This document shows, one piece after another, positions 6,145 through 12,706 of a DNA stretch of 13,730 nt; within the stretch, counting starts at the first letter, position 1; each line of letters opens with the position of its first letter. The DNA is from an uncultured Oscillospiraceae bacterium (GTDB lineage Bacteria; Bacillota; Clostridia; Oscillospirales; Oscillospiraceae): contig CAJUCB010000043.1 of NCBI GenBank assembly GCA_910584805.1, positions 1-13,730 on the forward strand, read 5' to 3'. The notes under the pieces are model-generated. The model had not been told where the DNA came from. It made no database searches and saw only the letters and a list, made by a program, of their open reading frames with translations. The position numbers and the translations under genes were made by a program.

Positions 6145-7194
6145 ATGTCCAACCAAAAGCCTACCCCCGGAACCGACGGGAAACAGTATATCCCCCAGCA
6201 GGACCGCAGCGGCCCCGAGGCCGTGGTCTACTTCACCAAAGACCTCTCCCCAGAGGGCTTGCGGCGGATCACCGCCCGGGTCCTGGGGAACCTGACGGGG
6301 AAAGTGGGGGTTAAGCTCCACACCGGAGAACCCCACGGCCCCAACATCATCCCCCACCACTGGATTCAGCACCTAATCCAGACGGAACTGCCCCAGGCCA
6401 CCATTTTGGAGACCAACACCTATTACGACGGCGACCGCTACACAACGGAACAGCACCGGGAGACCTTGAAGGTCAACGGCTGGACCTTCTGCCCTGTGGA
6501 CATCCTGGACGAGGACGGCACCGTGATGCTCCCGGTGAAGGGCGGCAAGTGGTTCTCGGAGATGTCCATGGGGAAGAATTTGCTGAACTATGACTCCTTC
6601 CTGGCCATGACCCACTTCAAGGGCCACACCGTGGGAGGCTTTGGCGGCTCCAACAAGAACATCGGCATCGGCTGTGCCGACGGCCGGGTGGGCAAAGCCA
6701 TGATCCACACCACCCCCGGCTCCGAGGACCAGTGGGACATCACCAAAGAGGAGCTCATGGAGCGCATGACCGAATCCACCAAGGCCACCGTGGACCACTT
6801 CGGGCCCCGGATCAGCTATGTGAACGTGCTGCGGAACATGTCCGTCTCCTGCGACTGCGAGGGGGTGGATGCAGAGCCGGTGGTGACCCCCAACATCGGC
6901 ATCCTGGCCTCCCTGGACCTGCTGGCCATCGACCAGGCCTCCGTGGACCTGATCTACGCCCTGACAGAGAAGGACCGGGAGGCCATGGTGAAGCGCATCG
7001 AGTCCCGCCGGGGCCACCGGCAGCTGCACTATATGAAGGAGCTGGGCATGGGCTGTGACCGCTACCGCCTGGTGGATATCGACCAGGACGACCGGGAAAT
7101 CAGCCTCCAAGAGGCGGTGAAGGACGTGGTCCCCTTTGTGACCGTGCCCTTCCCTGGGGAGGGGAAAGCATGGAAAAAGCCACCCGTAGACTGA
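6145..7194 (+). CDS. DUF362 domain-containing protein
   Basis: This 349-residue protein has the DUF362 core. It includes VGVKLHTGEPHGPN (residues ~53-66), ILETNTYYDGDR, FLAMTHFKGHTVGGFGGSNKNIGIGCADGRVGK (~152-184; the family hallmark is a 'KNxGxGC..R.GK' string), CDCEG, and NIGILASLDLLAIDQASVDL. Many relatives carry a ferredoxin-like 4Cys segment between these blocks; none is present here, so this is the minimal form. The biochemical function of DUF362 is not established; redox or iron-sulfur roles have been proposed from context. AAAGGAGG (6129-6136) lies 8 bases before the ATG. Its last 25 bases overlap the ECF gene start, so it leads a translationally coupled operon with a transporter component and a kinase. 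It is probably cytoplasmic: no signal peptide or membrane helix is seen. Confidence 0.88.
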   Translation: MSNQKPTPGTDGKQYIPQQDRSGPEAVVYFTKDLSPEGLRRITARVLGNLTGKVGVKLHTGEPHGPNIIPHHWIQHLIQTELPQATILETNTYYDGDRYTTEQHRETLKVNGWTFCPVDILDEDGTVMLPVKGGKWFSEMSMGKNLLNYDSFLAMTHFKGHTVGGFGGSNKNIGIGCADGRVGKAMIHTTPGSEDQWDITKEELMERMTESTKATVDHFGPRISYVNVLRNMSVSCDCEGVDAEPVVTPNIGILASLDLLAIDQASVDLIYALTEKDREAMVKRIESRRGHRQLHYMKELGMGCDRYRLVDIDQDDREISLQEAVKDVVPFVTVPFPGEGKAWKKPPVD

Positions 7195-7724
7195 CCCTCT
7201 CCGCCATGTTCCTGGCCCTGGGGCTGGTGCTGCCCTTCCTCACCGGGCAGGTCCCCCAGATTGGGAATATGCTCCTGCCCATGCACCTCCCGGTGTTCCT
7301 CTGCGGGCTGCTGTGCGGCTGGCAATATGGGGCGGCGGTGGGCTTTGCCCTGCCCCTGCTGCGTTCCAGCCTCTTCGCCCTGCCGGTGATGTTCCCTGCG
7401 GCCACGGCTATGGCCTTTGAGCTGATGACCTACGGCCTGGTGGCGGGGCTGCTGTACAGCCGTTCCCGCTGGCAATGCCTCCGGGCCCTGTACCGCTGCC
7501 TCCTTGCCGCCATGGTGGCGGGGCGGCTGGTGTGGGGTGTGGTGCAAAGCCTCCAACTGGGCCTCAGCGGCAGCGGCTTCACCATGGAGATGTTCCTGGC
7601 GGGGGCCCTCTTCAACGCCATCCCCGGCATCCTTCTTCAACTGGTTCTGATCCCGGCGCTGATGGTGGCCCTGCACCGTACCGGCCTGGTGCCCTTCCAT
7701 ACAGCCCGGCCAGAGGGGGCGTGA
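7170..7724 (+). CDS. ECF transporter S component (substrate-binding membrane subunit)
   Basis: The product is 184 residues, very hydrophobic, with about five to six membrane helices. The N-terminus LTLSAMFLALGLVLPFLTGQ, then LLPMHLPVFLCGLLCGWQYG and FALPVMFPAATAMAFELMTYGLVAGLLY, is the pattern of ECF-family S components of vitamin transporters. These bind the substrate and dock onto a shared energising module (EcfA/EcfA'/EcfT). No such ATPase or T subunit is in this window, so it would use the genome-wide module (group II). The substrate is unknown. The ATG at 7170 lies inside the end of the DUF362 gene with GGGGAGGGG (7156-7164) ahead of it. The kinase gene starts 4 bases after the stop, which suggests the imported molecule may be trapped by phosphorylation (inference). 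Confidence 0.87.
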   Translation: MEKATRRLTLSAMFLALGLVLPFLTGQVPQIGNMLLPMHLPVFLCGLLCGWQYGAAVGFALPLLRSSLFALPVMFPAATAMAFELMTYGLVAGLLYSRSRWQCLRALYRCLLAAMVAGRLVWGVVQSLQLGLSGSGFTMEMFLAGALFNAIPGILLQLVLIPALMVALHRTGLVPFHTARPEGA

Positions 7725-7728
7725 TAGG

Positions 7729-8283
7729 ATGGAACTGATCGCCTCGAACCGTCCCCTTGTGGTGGCCATTGACGGCCGCTGCGCCGCCGGCAAAAGCAGC
7801 TTTGCCCAAAAACTCCAGGAGGAGACCGGCTGCAACGTGGTCTCCATGGACCACTTTTTCCTCCCCCCAGAACGGCGCACCCCGGAACGCCTGGCGGAGC
7901 CTGGGGGCAACGTGGACTGGGAGCGCTGCTTGGAGGAAGTCCTCCGGCCCCTGCGCCAGGGGAAATTCGTGTCCTACCGCCCCTACGACTGCCACCAGGA
8001 CTGCCTTCTGGACCCCATAGAAGTGAGCCCCCTCCGGCTGACCCTGGTGGAAGGCGCCTATAGCTGCCACCCCAAGCTCTGGGATTTTTACGACGCCCAT
8101 GTGTTTTTGACCATCGACCCGGCGGAACAGCTCCGGCGCATTGAGACGCGCAACGGCCCGGAAGCCCTGCCGGTGTTTCGGGACAAGTGGATCCCCATGG
8201 AGGAGGCATACTTCCGGGCGTACCAAATCCCCGCCCGCTGCGCGGTGTGCCTGACGGTAAACAATGGGCCCTTGTTGCTGTGA
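7729..8283 (+). CDS. uridine-kinase-like P-loop kinase
   Basis: This 184-residue protein has a Walker A motif in AIDGRCAAGKSSFA (GRCAAGKS at residues 16-23). A catalytic-type VSMDHFFLP follows around D41, in the place where uridine kinase has the substrate-contacting 'DsFY'. Further on come LTLVEGAYSCHP and AHVFLTIDPAEQLRRIETRNG, a lid-like arginine-rich segment. Length and order fit the uridine kinase / phosphoribulokinase / pantothenate kinase superfamily, but I cannot tell whether the substrate is a nucleoside, a vitamin or another small molecule. It starts 4 bases after the ECF S component stop, with AGAGGGGG upstream, so the two are made together. Transport plus kinase is a typical salvage arrangement. 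Two hairpins after the stop close the operon. Confidence 0.82.
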   Translation: MELIASNRPLVVAIDGRCAAGKSSFAQKLQEETGCNVVSMDHFFLPPERRTPERLAEPGGNVDWERCLEEVLRPLRQGKFVSYRPYDCHQDCLLDPIEVSPLRLTLVEGAYSCHPKLWDFYDAHVFLTIDPAEQLRRIETRNGPEALPVFRDKWIPMEEAYFRAYQIPARCAVCLTVNNGPLLL

Positions 8284-8291
8284 CCAAGGGG

Positions 8292-8314
8292 CACCAAGCA
8301 CAACCAGCTTGGTG
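8292..8314 (+). other. hairpin just after the kinase stop
   Basis: A perfect 8-bp stem pairs CACCAAGC (8292-8299) with GCTTGGTG (8307-8314) around a 7-base loop. No T-run follows. It precedes the stronger terminator at 8349-8379 and may protect the 3' end of the message or act as a first stop. Confidence 0.55.
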
Positions 8315-8348
8315 TGGCACCGGGAATCCATATGAGAGCCTTTGAAAG

Positions 8349-8379
8349 AATGAGGCACCGGGAGCCGGTGCCTCATTTT
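8349..8379 (+). terminator. intrinsic terminator of the DUF362-ECF-kinase operon
   Basis: A perfect 13-bp stem, AATGAGGCACCGG (8349-8361) and CCGGTGCCTCATT (8365-8377), has a tight GAG loop and ends in TTTT. The A-rich 5' flank could also serve the minus strand weakly, but no minus-strand gene needs it here. Confidence 0.85.
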
Positions 8380-8412
8380 GGGGCATGTACCCTTTCCCCC
8401 GCCTCCCCCTTC

Positions 8413-8441
8413 TTGCAAACACCCCCGCCGTATGATACTAT
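8413..8441 (+). promoter_or_regulatory. possible promoter of the lipoprotein gene
   Basis: TTGCAA (8413-8418), 17 bases, TACTAT (8436-8441): each hexamer departs from consensus by two or three bases, and GATACT two bases to the left is an alternative -10. The position fits: after the upstream terminator and about 50 bases before the lipoprotein ATG. Confidence 0.4.
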
Positions 8442-8493
8442 AAAGGGGAATCCAAGGTCTGGCCTGCCGGGCCCATCGGAAAGGAGCCCACCT

Positions 8494-9540
8494 ATGAAAC
8501 AATTTCGGAAGAGAACCCGCCTCCCTGCCCTCCTCTGTGCCGTCCTGGCCCTCACCCTCTGCGCCTGTGAAGGGGAGCCAGACTACACCCAGGTCCAGTT
8601 GGAAAACAGCCAAGGGGAGGAAGTCCTAACCCTGGGGATGGACCGGGCCTCGGTGGACGCCCTTCTATCCAGCCAAGAGGGCTGGGACGAGAGAGAAGAG
8701 GGCAGCCTAACCTTTGTGGACTACCACGGCGGGGACCTGGGCCCCATCACCGTCTGGTTCCAGCACGACCAGGCCATCTACTTCTCCACAGGCCAGGACA
8801 GCTTCCCCAGCAGCGGCCCCGTGGAGGACTCCCCCTGGCAGGTAAAGGGCATTGGCCTGGGCAGCAGCCGCCAGGCGGTGATGGACAGCTTTGGCCTCCC
8901 CACCCAAGACAGCGGGACCCTGGGTGCCCCCGACACCCAGTTCCAGGTGATGCAGTACAAGTATCTGCCTGACGGCACCCTGCTGGCGGCAGACACCATG
9001 GATGAGGCCTTCTCCGTGTCGTTCCTGCTCCAAGAGGAAACCGTCATCCTCTTGGGGGTGTTCAGCGCAGGCTTCAGCCTGCATGTGGACAACGACGCTG
9101 CCACAGAGGAGCCCTCTGACCAACCCCTGACCCTCGCCTTCCCCGCGGGCTATCGCCTGACCATCCCCGCCGGCTGCACCTACCAGCCCCTGCAAACCCT
9201 GGAAGGGTTGCGCGTCCTCCGGGACGGCCAAGAAATCTGCGGCCTGATCTACCTGCCCTTTGAGGACCCCCAGCGGCTCAGCCAGGAGGGCTTCACCCAT
9301 CCAGACTTCGCCGCCCTATTGCAGCCCATCCTGGGCAGCAGTGCCAACAGCTCCGATTTTGTGTTTTCCTCCACCCGCTATGGCAGCTTCATGTTGGAAC
9401 TGGTCCTGGACCAGGAGAGCACCCGCCACCATTTCTTCCCCGCCAACCAATGCTTCTATGACCTCTGGGTTCTGGACGGGGCCCTGACGCCAGAGGAAGA
9501 GCATAGCTTCCTAGACAGTTTTGATTGGGAGGAAGCATGA
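8494..9540 (+). CDS. putative surface lipoprotein of unknown function
   Basis: The product is 348 residues from ATG 8494, chosen because AAGGAG (8481-8486) precedes it and a basic-hydrophobic signal peptide follows (MKQFRKRTRLPALLCAVLAL). The lipobox ends LCA-C25, so the mature protein would be lipid-anchored on the outer face of the membrane. A frame opening at 8314 passes through the terminator and is not used. The mature part is acidic with two short similar segments, LGMDRASVDALLS (~residues 48-60) and IGLGSSRQAVMDSFGLPT (~125-142). These resemble the 'G.s...V...lG.P' repeat of small envelope proteins (inference). I do not recognise a named family. The gene ends in an ATGA overlap with the 73-residue membrane protein, so the two are cotranscribed and probably act together at the membrane. 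Confidence 0.85.
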   Translation: MKQFRKRTRLPALLCAVLALTLCACEGEPDYTQVQLENSQGEEVLTLGMDRASVDALLSSQEGWDEREEGSLTFVDYHGGDLGPITVWFQHDQAIYFSTGQDSFPSSGPVEDSPWQVKGIGLGSSRQAVMDSFGLPTQDSGTLGAPDTQFQVMQYKYLPDGTLLAADTMDEAFSVSFLLQEETVILLGVFSAGFSLHVDNDAATEEPSDQPLTLAFPAGYRLTIPAGCTYQPLQTLEGLRVLRDGQEICGLIYLPFEDPQRLSQEGFTHPDFAALLQPILGSSANSSDFVFSSTRYGSFMLELVLDQESTRHHFFPANQCFYDLWVLDGALTPEEEHSFLDSFDWEEA

Positions 9541-9758
9541 GAGACTCTATTTTACAGGTATTTTTGATTTCCTATCTCCTCACCTGCTGGATCTGGCCCT
9601 TCGCCTTTGCCCTGTGCCTGGTGAATGCCATCCGGGACCGGGAACCGGTGCTGATCCGCTGTTCCCGCCGGACCAGCATCTTCCTGGCCGGGCTCTCCCT
9701 GATGATGATGGTAACTGTGCCATGTCTGATTGCGTTCTATTTTATGCTGAGCCAGTAA
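9537..9758 (+). CDS. small two-helix membrane protein
   Basis: The product is 73 residues with hydrophobic spans at about 5-30 and 47-71, joined by a basic loop (AIRDREPVLIRCSRRTS). The ATG overlaps the upstream TGA as ATGA, and GGGAGG (9527-9532) inside the lipoprotein gene is its ribosome site with a short 4-base gap. No family is recognised. The last 13 residues, VPCLIAFYFMLSQ, recur in diverged form after the toxin-antitoxin genes (10353-10394), so a paralogue once stood there. It may be the membrane partner of the lipoprotein, but that is only context. Confidence 0.75.
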   Translation: MRDSILQVFLISYLLTCWIWPFAFALCLVNAIRDREPVLIRCSRRTSIFLAGLSLMMMVTVPCLIAFYFMLSQ

Positions 9759-9794
9759 GATAAATAATGCAAGGTTTTAGGTGGTCGATAAACT

Positions 9795-10070
9795 ATGCCT
9801 TTACAATTTGAATGGGATGAAGAAAAAGCCATACGCAACCTCAAAAAACACGGTGTCCCTTTTGAAATCGCAGCAAAGGTCTTTCTCGATGAAAACCGAA
9901 TAGAAATCTATGACGAAACGCATAGTATAGAGGAGGACCGATATATTACGATTGGTTTAGCCGGTGACATCTTATTTGTTGTGTACACGGAGCGGTTCCC
10001 AAGAATTCGATTGATTTCCGCCCGTTTTGCCACCACGAAAGAAAGGGGGCTATATTATGGTAACCTTTGA
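9795..10070 (+). CDS. brnT: BrnT family ribonuclease toxin
   Basis: This 91-residue protein is the normal length for BrnT. It shows FEWDEEKAIRNLKKHGVPFEIAAKVF at the N-terminus, ETHSIEEDRYITIG in the middle, and FVVYTERFPRIRLISARFAT...ERGLYY at the end. These are the family's conserved blocks. BrnT has a RelE-like fold and cuts RNA to halt translation until neutralised by BrnA. AGGTGG (9779-9784) is its likely ribosome site. Its base composition is visibly AT-richer than the flanking genes, and with brnA it interrupts an envelope operon, so transfer is likely. The antitoxin gene overlaps its last 14 bases, in the toxin-first order usual for this system. Confidence 0.9.
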   Translation: MPLQFEWDEEKAIRNLKKHGVPFEIAAKVFLDENRIEIYDETHSIEEDRYITIGLAGDILFVVYTERFPRIRLISARFATTKERGLYYGNL

Positions 10071-10350
10071 GCTCAATGGAACTACCCCACTAACCAACAG
10101 AGAACGGGAATTGCTGGAAGCAGGAAAAAAACTTCCCATCGTCTACGATGAAGATTCCCCTGAACTGACAGAAGAAATGGAACGGGCATTTATTGCCGCC
10201 AGAAAAGCGAAACCATATCATGGAGAGCCCTTGACCCTCTATGTCTCCCCCGCAACGCTGAACAAGGCGAAAAGCATGGGGGCAGACTACCTCTCGATTT
10301 TGGGGAAATTATTGGACAAAGCTGTTGAAGAATACCACGTTTTTCCTTAA
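10057..10350 (+). CDS. brnA: BrnA-like antitoxin
   Basis: The product is 97 residues from ATG 10057, which sits inside the end of brnT with AAGGGGG (10043-10049) upstream; a longer frame from 10027 has no ribosome site. The C-terminal LTLYVSPATLNKAKSMGADYLSILGKLLDKAVEEY is a ribbon-helix-helix-type DNA-binding and dimer segment typical of BrnA. The acidic N-terminal half (PIVYDEDSPELTEEME) would wrap the toxin. BrnA usually represses its own operon; I did not find a clear palindromic operator before brnT. It is AT-richer than its neighbours. Its stop codon falls right at the boundary where the duplicated membrane-protein tail begins. Confidence 0.85.
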   Translation: MVTFELNGTTPLTNRERELLEAGKKLPIVYDEDSPELTEEMERAFIAARKAKPYHGEPLTLYVSPATLNKAKSMGADYLSILGKLLDKAVEEYHVFP

Positions 10351-10352
10351 TC

Positions 10353-10394
10353 GTACCTTGTCTGATCGTTTTCTATTTTATATTGAGCGCTTAG
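10353..10394 (+). pseudogene. tail of a second copy of the 73-aa membrane protein
   Basis: Fourteen codons, VPCLIVFYFILSA and a TAG stop, align without gaps to the last 14 codons (9717-9758) of the 73-residue membrane protein: 31 of 42 bases and 10 of 13 residues agree. Changes are conservative (A to V, M to I), as between functional paralogues. It begins three bases after the brnA stop. Its TAG overlaps the AGGAGGGG ribosome site of the next gene, so it was the original upstream neighbour there. The rest of the copy is gone, replaced by brnTA. Confidence 0.72.
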
Positions 10395-10403
10395 GAGGGG
10401 CTT

Positions 10404-10892
10404 ATGAAACGGAAATCCATCCTCGCCATAGGCCTGGCCGCCGTGCTGGCCCTTGCCCTGCTCTACTACCTCCTGCCCCGCTCCTTTTCTCAAGCCATGG
10501 GCGGCGGCTTCGACTTGGCCCAGGTGGATCAGGTGGATGTACTGTTGAGCAAAATAGATGCGCAGGGACCGGGCAGTCAAGCCAGCACGCCCCTCTCGCC
10601 AGAGGACAGCCGCGCCCTGTTGGAGAAGCTCAACAGCCGCAGCTACTTCCTTTTGCCAGGCCGAAAGCCTAATTGGGAAATCACCTTGGGCTACGATGTC
10701 CGCTTGGGCTTCTCCTATCACGGGTATTCCCACTATGCCTCCCTCTCCTTCTGCGGCGACAGTGAATTGGAAGTCTTTGGCACGGCTCACCACCACCCCC
10801 GTACCATTCGTGTCAGCGGTGACAACGCAGCCTTTCAACGGGAGCTATTGGCGCTGTTGTTGGAGGCGGAGGGCAGGACACACGGAACATAA
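10404..10892 (+). CDS. membrane-anchored protein of unknown function
   Basis: The product is 162 residues. An N-terminal basic start and hydrophobic span (MKRKSILAIGLAAVLALALLYYLL) gives one membrane anchor or uncleaved signal. There is no lipobox cysteine. The rest would lie outside the membrane, with FDLAQVDQVDVLLSKID, LSPEDSRALLEKLNSRSYFLLPG and a histidine-rich AHHHPRT. I do not recognise a family. AGGAGGGG (10393-10400) overlaps the stop of the paralogue remnant upstream, so before the toxin-antitoxin insertion this gene was probably the last of the envelope operon begun by the lipoprotein at 8494. It ends right before a bidirectional terminator. Confidence 0.75.
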   Translation: MKRKSILAIGLAAVLALALLYYLLPRSFSQAMGGGFDLAQVDQVDVLLSKIDAQGPGSQASTPLSPEDSRALLEKLNSRSYFLLPGRKPNWEITLGYDVRLGFSYHGYSHYASLSFCGDSELEVFGTAHHHPRTIRVSGDNAAFQRELLALLLEAEGRTHGT

Positions 10893-10927
10893 AAAAGGAG
10901 GCACAGCCCGCAGCCGTGCCTCCTTTT
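10893..10927. terminator. bidirectional terminator between convergent genes
   Basis: A perfect 12-bp stem, AAAAGGAGGCAC (10893-10904) and GTGCCTCCTTTT (10916-10927), encloses an 11-base loop. It gives T's in both directions and serves the plus-strand gene ending at 10892 and the minus-strand frame ending at 10930. Confidence 0.9.
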
Positions 10928-10929
10928 CA

Positions 10930-11243
10930 TTATGCTTTGTTCCATCTTCCCCGAAGCTGCACAGCCCCCAGGGCCACCGCTCCGGCGGTGATGAGGTACA
11001 GGGCAATCACACAGCCCTCCCCGCCCAACAGGCTCAAATCCAGGCGGAGGGCCGAGAGCCCCACCCCCAATGTAACTGTTCCGCCATCGGGAACAGCAGC
11101 AGGAACACCCCAGAGCCCAGGGTTTGGCCTAGGACAATCTTGCTGCCCGCCGCCGCTTGGGGCAGCTTCCAGGTGGCCCAGAGCAGCACCACAGGCAGCA
11201 GGTGCAGGGCCAGGACAAGGGTACCGGTATATCCATTTAACAT
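10930..11243 (-). pseudogene. small three-helix membrane protein gene broken by a frameshift
   Basis: From ATG 11243 (ribosome site GGAGGG, plus 11251-11256) the frame reads MLNGYTGTLVLALHLLPVVL, a second helix VLGQTLGSGVFLLLFPMAE, then runs out at a stop at 11034. Adding one base at the C5 run 11064-11068 (G5 on the coding strand) restores GVGLSALRLDLSLLGGEG, a third helix VIALYLITAGAVALGAVQL and a basic end RGRWNKA. The stop is then at 10930-10932, directly against the shared terminator. That a hydrophobic helix and a well-placed stop appear in the shifted frame argues for one original gene of ~104 residues. Causes could be a real mutation, slippage (phase variation) or a sequencing error. 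The promoter at 11293-11321 is strong, so the locus is probably still transcribed. No family is recognised. Confidence 0.7.
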
Positions 11244-11292
11244 TACGATTCCCTCCATTCGTGTCTCTCGGGTGGGGGGCTTCTATATTCCT

Positions 11293-11321
11293 ATTGTAAC
11301 ATAGGGTTGGAACCCTGTCAA
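11293..11321 (-). promoter_or_regulatory. promoter with dyad in its spacer, for the small membrane protein
   Basis: On the minus strand TTGACA (plus 11316-11321), 17 bases, TACAAT (plus 11293-11298) with a TGT extension form a near-consensus promoter five bases after the mgtE stop. The spacer contains the exact inverted repeat AGGGTT-GG-AACCCT (plus 11303-11316), which could be an operator. Confidence 0.75.
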
Positions 11322-11326
11322 CGCGC

Positions 11327-12706
11327 CTAAATCCCCAGGATCACCCGGGCCACCTGGAAGTAGAGCACCAGGGTCACCACGTCCACCACAGTGGAGATGA
11401 AGGGGCTGGCCATCACCGCCGGGTCCAGGTGGATGCGCTCGGCCAGTAGGGGCAGCAGGCAGCCCACGGTCTTGGCGCAAAACACGGTGAAAATCATGGT
11501 CACACAGATGGTGGCCGCCACGGGGATAGTCACCCCGCTGTTGTGCAGCAGCATCCGATCCACCACCAGGAGCTTGACAAAGTTGCAGATAGCCAGGGTT
11601 ACGCCGCACAGCATCGCCACCCGGATTTCCTTCCACAGGACCCGGAGGCTGTCGGTAAACTCCACCTCTCCCAGGGACAGGCCGCGGATCACCGCCACGG
11701 AGGCCTGGGTGCCGCTGTTGCCCCCGGTGCCGGTGAGCATGGGGATGAAGGCGATCAGGGCCGAACAGGCGGCCAGGGATGTTTCATAACCCGTGAGGAC
11801 CATGCTGGTGAGGGTGGCGGAGAGCATCAAAATCAGCAGCCAGGGCAGGCGGGAACGAAAGGTTTCCAGAACCCCGGTGCGCAGGTAGGGCTTATCTGTG
11901 GGGGTCATACCTGCCAGCTTTTCAAAGTCCTCGGTGGCCTCTTCCCGCATAACGTCGATGGCGTCGTCTACGGTGACGATGCCCACCAGGCGGTTTTCCT
12001 GGTCCACCACCGGCAGGGCCACAAAGTCGTACTTGGCGAACATCTCCGCCACGTCCTCCTGGTCCTCCAAGGTGCTCACGGAGATGACGTTGGGCTCCAT
12101 GATCTCCTCCAACACGTCGTCGTCCTCGCTGAGCAGGAGGGTGCGGATGGTGATGGTGCCAATGAGCTTGCGGTTGTTCTCCGTCACATAGCAGTTGTAA
12201 ATGGTCTCTTTGTCCACGCCAGTGCGGCGGATGCGCTTGATGGCCTCCTCTGTGGTCATGTCCGGGCGGAGGCTGACATACTCCGTGGTCATGATGCTGC
12301 CGGCACTGTCGTCGGGGTATTTTAGGATTTCGTTGATCATCTTGCGCATTTCCGGGTCTGCCTGCTTCAAAATGCGCTTGACTACGTTGGCGGGCATCTC
12401 TTCCACGATGTCCACCGCGTCGTCCACGTACAGCTCGTCGACGACCTCTTTCAGCTCGTTGTCGGAAAAGCCCTGGATGAGCAGCTCCTGGGCCTCTGGC
12501 TCCATCTCTACGAAGGTCTCCGCCGCCAGCTCCTTGGGGAGCAGGCGGAAGAGCAGGGGCAGCTTGGTCTCGGGCATGGAGTCAAAGACCCCCGCCACGT
12601 CAGCCGCGTTCATGGTCACCAGGATGTCCCGGAGGGTGGTGTACTTCTTCCCCTCCGCCAGGGCCGCCAGAGTCTCCTCCAGGGTCACGATGCTGCGTTC
12701 TGCCAT
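11327..12706 (-). CDS. mgtE: MgtE family magnesium transporter
   Basis: This 459-residue protein is the normal MgtE size. The acidic N-domain (residues ~1-130: LFRLLPKELAAETFVEMEPE, ELYVDDAVDIVEEMPANVVK) is followed by two CBS domains (~133-260: GSIMTTEYVSLRPDMTTEEA; DFVALPVVDQENRLVGIVTVDDAIDVM). A plug helix and five membrane helices come next. The pore signature TGTGGNSGTQAS lies in the second helix region. MgtE is a dimeric Mg2+ channel that closes when cytoplasmic Mg2+ binds between N and CBS domains. The ATG at 12706 has GGGAGGAG before it. Transcription starts about 200 bases upstream from a consensus promoter (12920-12948), leaving a long structured leader. No clear terminator follows, so messages may run on to the stop at 10893-10927. 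Confidence 0.96.
   Translation of the reverse strand: MAERSIVTLEETLAALAEGKKYTTLRDILVTMNAADVAGVFDSMPETKLPLLFRLLPKELAAETFVEMEPEAQELLIQGFSDNELKEVVDELYVDDAVDIVEEMPANVVKRILKQADPEMRKMINEILKYPDDSAGSIMTTEYVSLRPDMTTEEAIKRIRRTGVDKETIYNCYVTENNRKLIGTITIRTLLLSEDDDVLEEIMEPNVISVSTLEDQEDVAEMFAKYDFVALPVVDQENRLVGIVTVDDAIDVMREEATEDFEKLAGMTPTDKPYLRTGVLETFRSRLPWLLILMLSATLTSMVLTGYETSLAACSALIAFIPMLTGTGGNSGTQASVAVIRGLSLGEVEFTDSLRVLWKEIRVAMLCGVTLAICNFVKLLVVDRMLLHNSGVTIPVAATICVTMIFTVFCAKTVGCLLPLLAERIHLDPAVMASPFISTVVDVVTLVLYFQVARVILGI

Noticed and set aside
8314..8493. 60-residue upstream extension of the lipoprotein
   Set aside because: It runs through the terminator hairpin and promoter region; the signal peptide and ribosome site fix the start at 8494.
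9717..10394. Reading the flanking repeats as a target-site duplication or att sites of a mobile element
   Set aside because: The 42-base copies differ at 11 positions, keep a reading frame and stop codon, and there is no transposase or integrase; paralogous gene ends explain them better.
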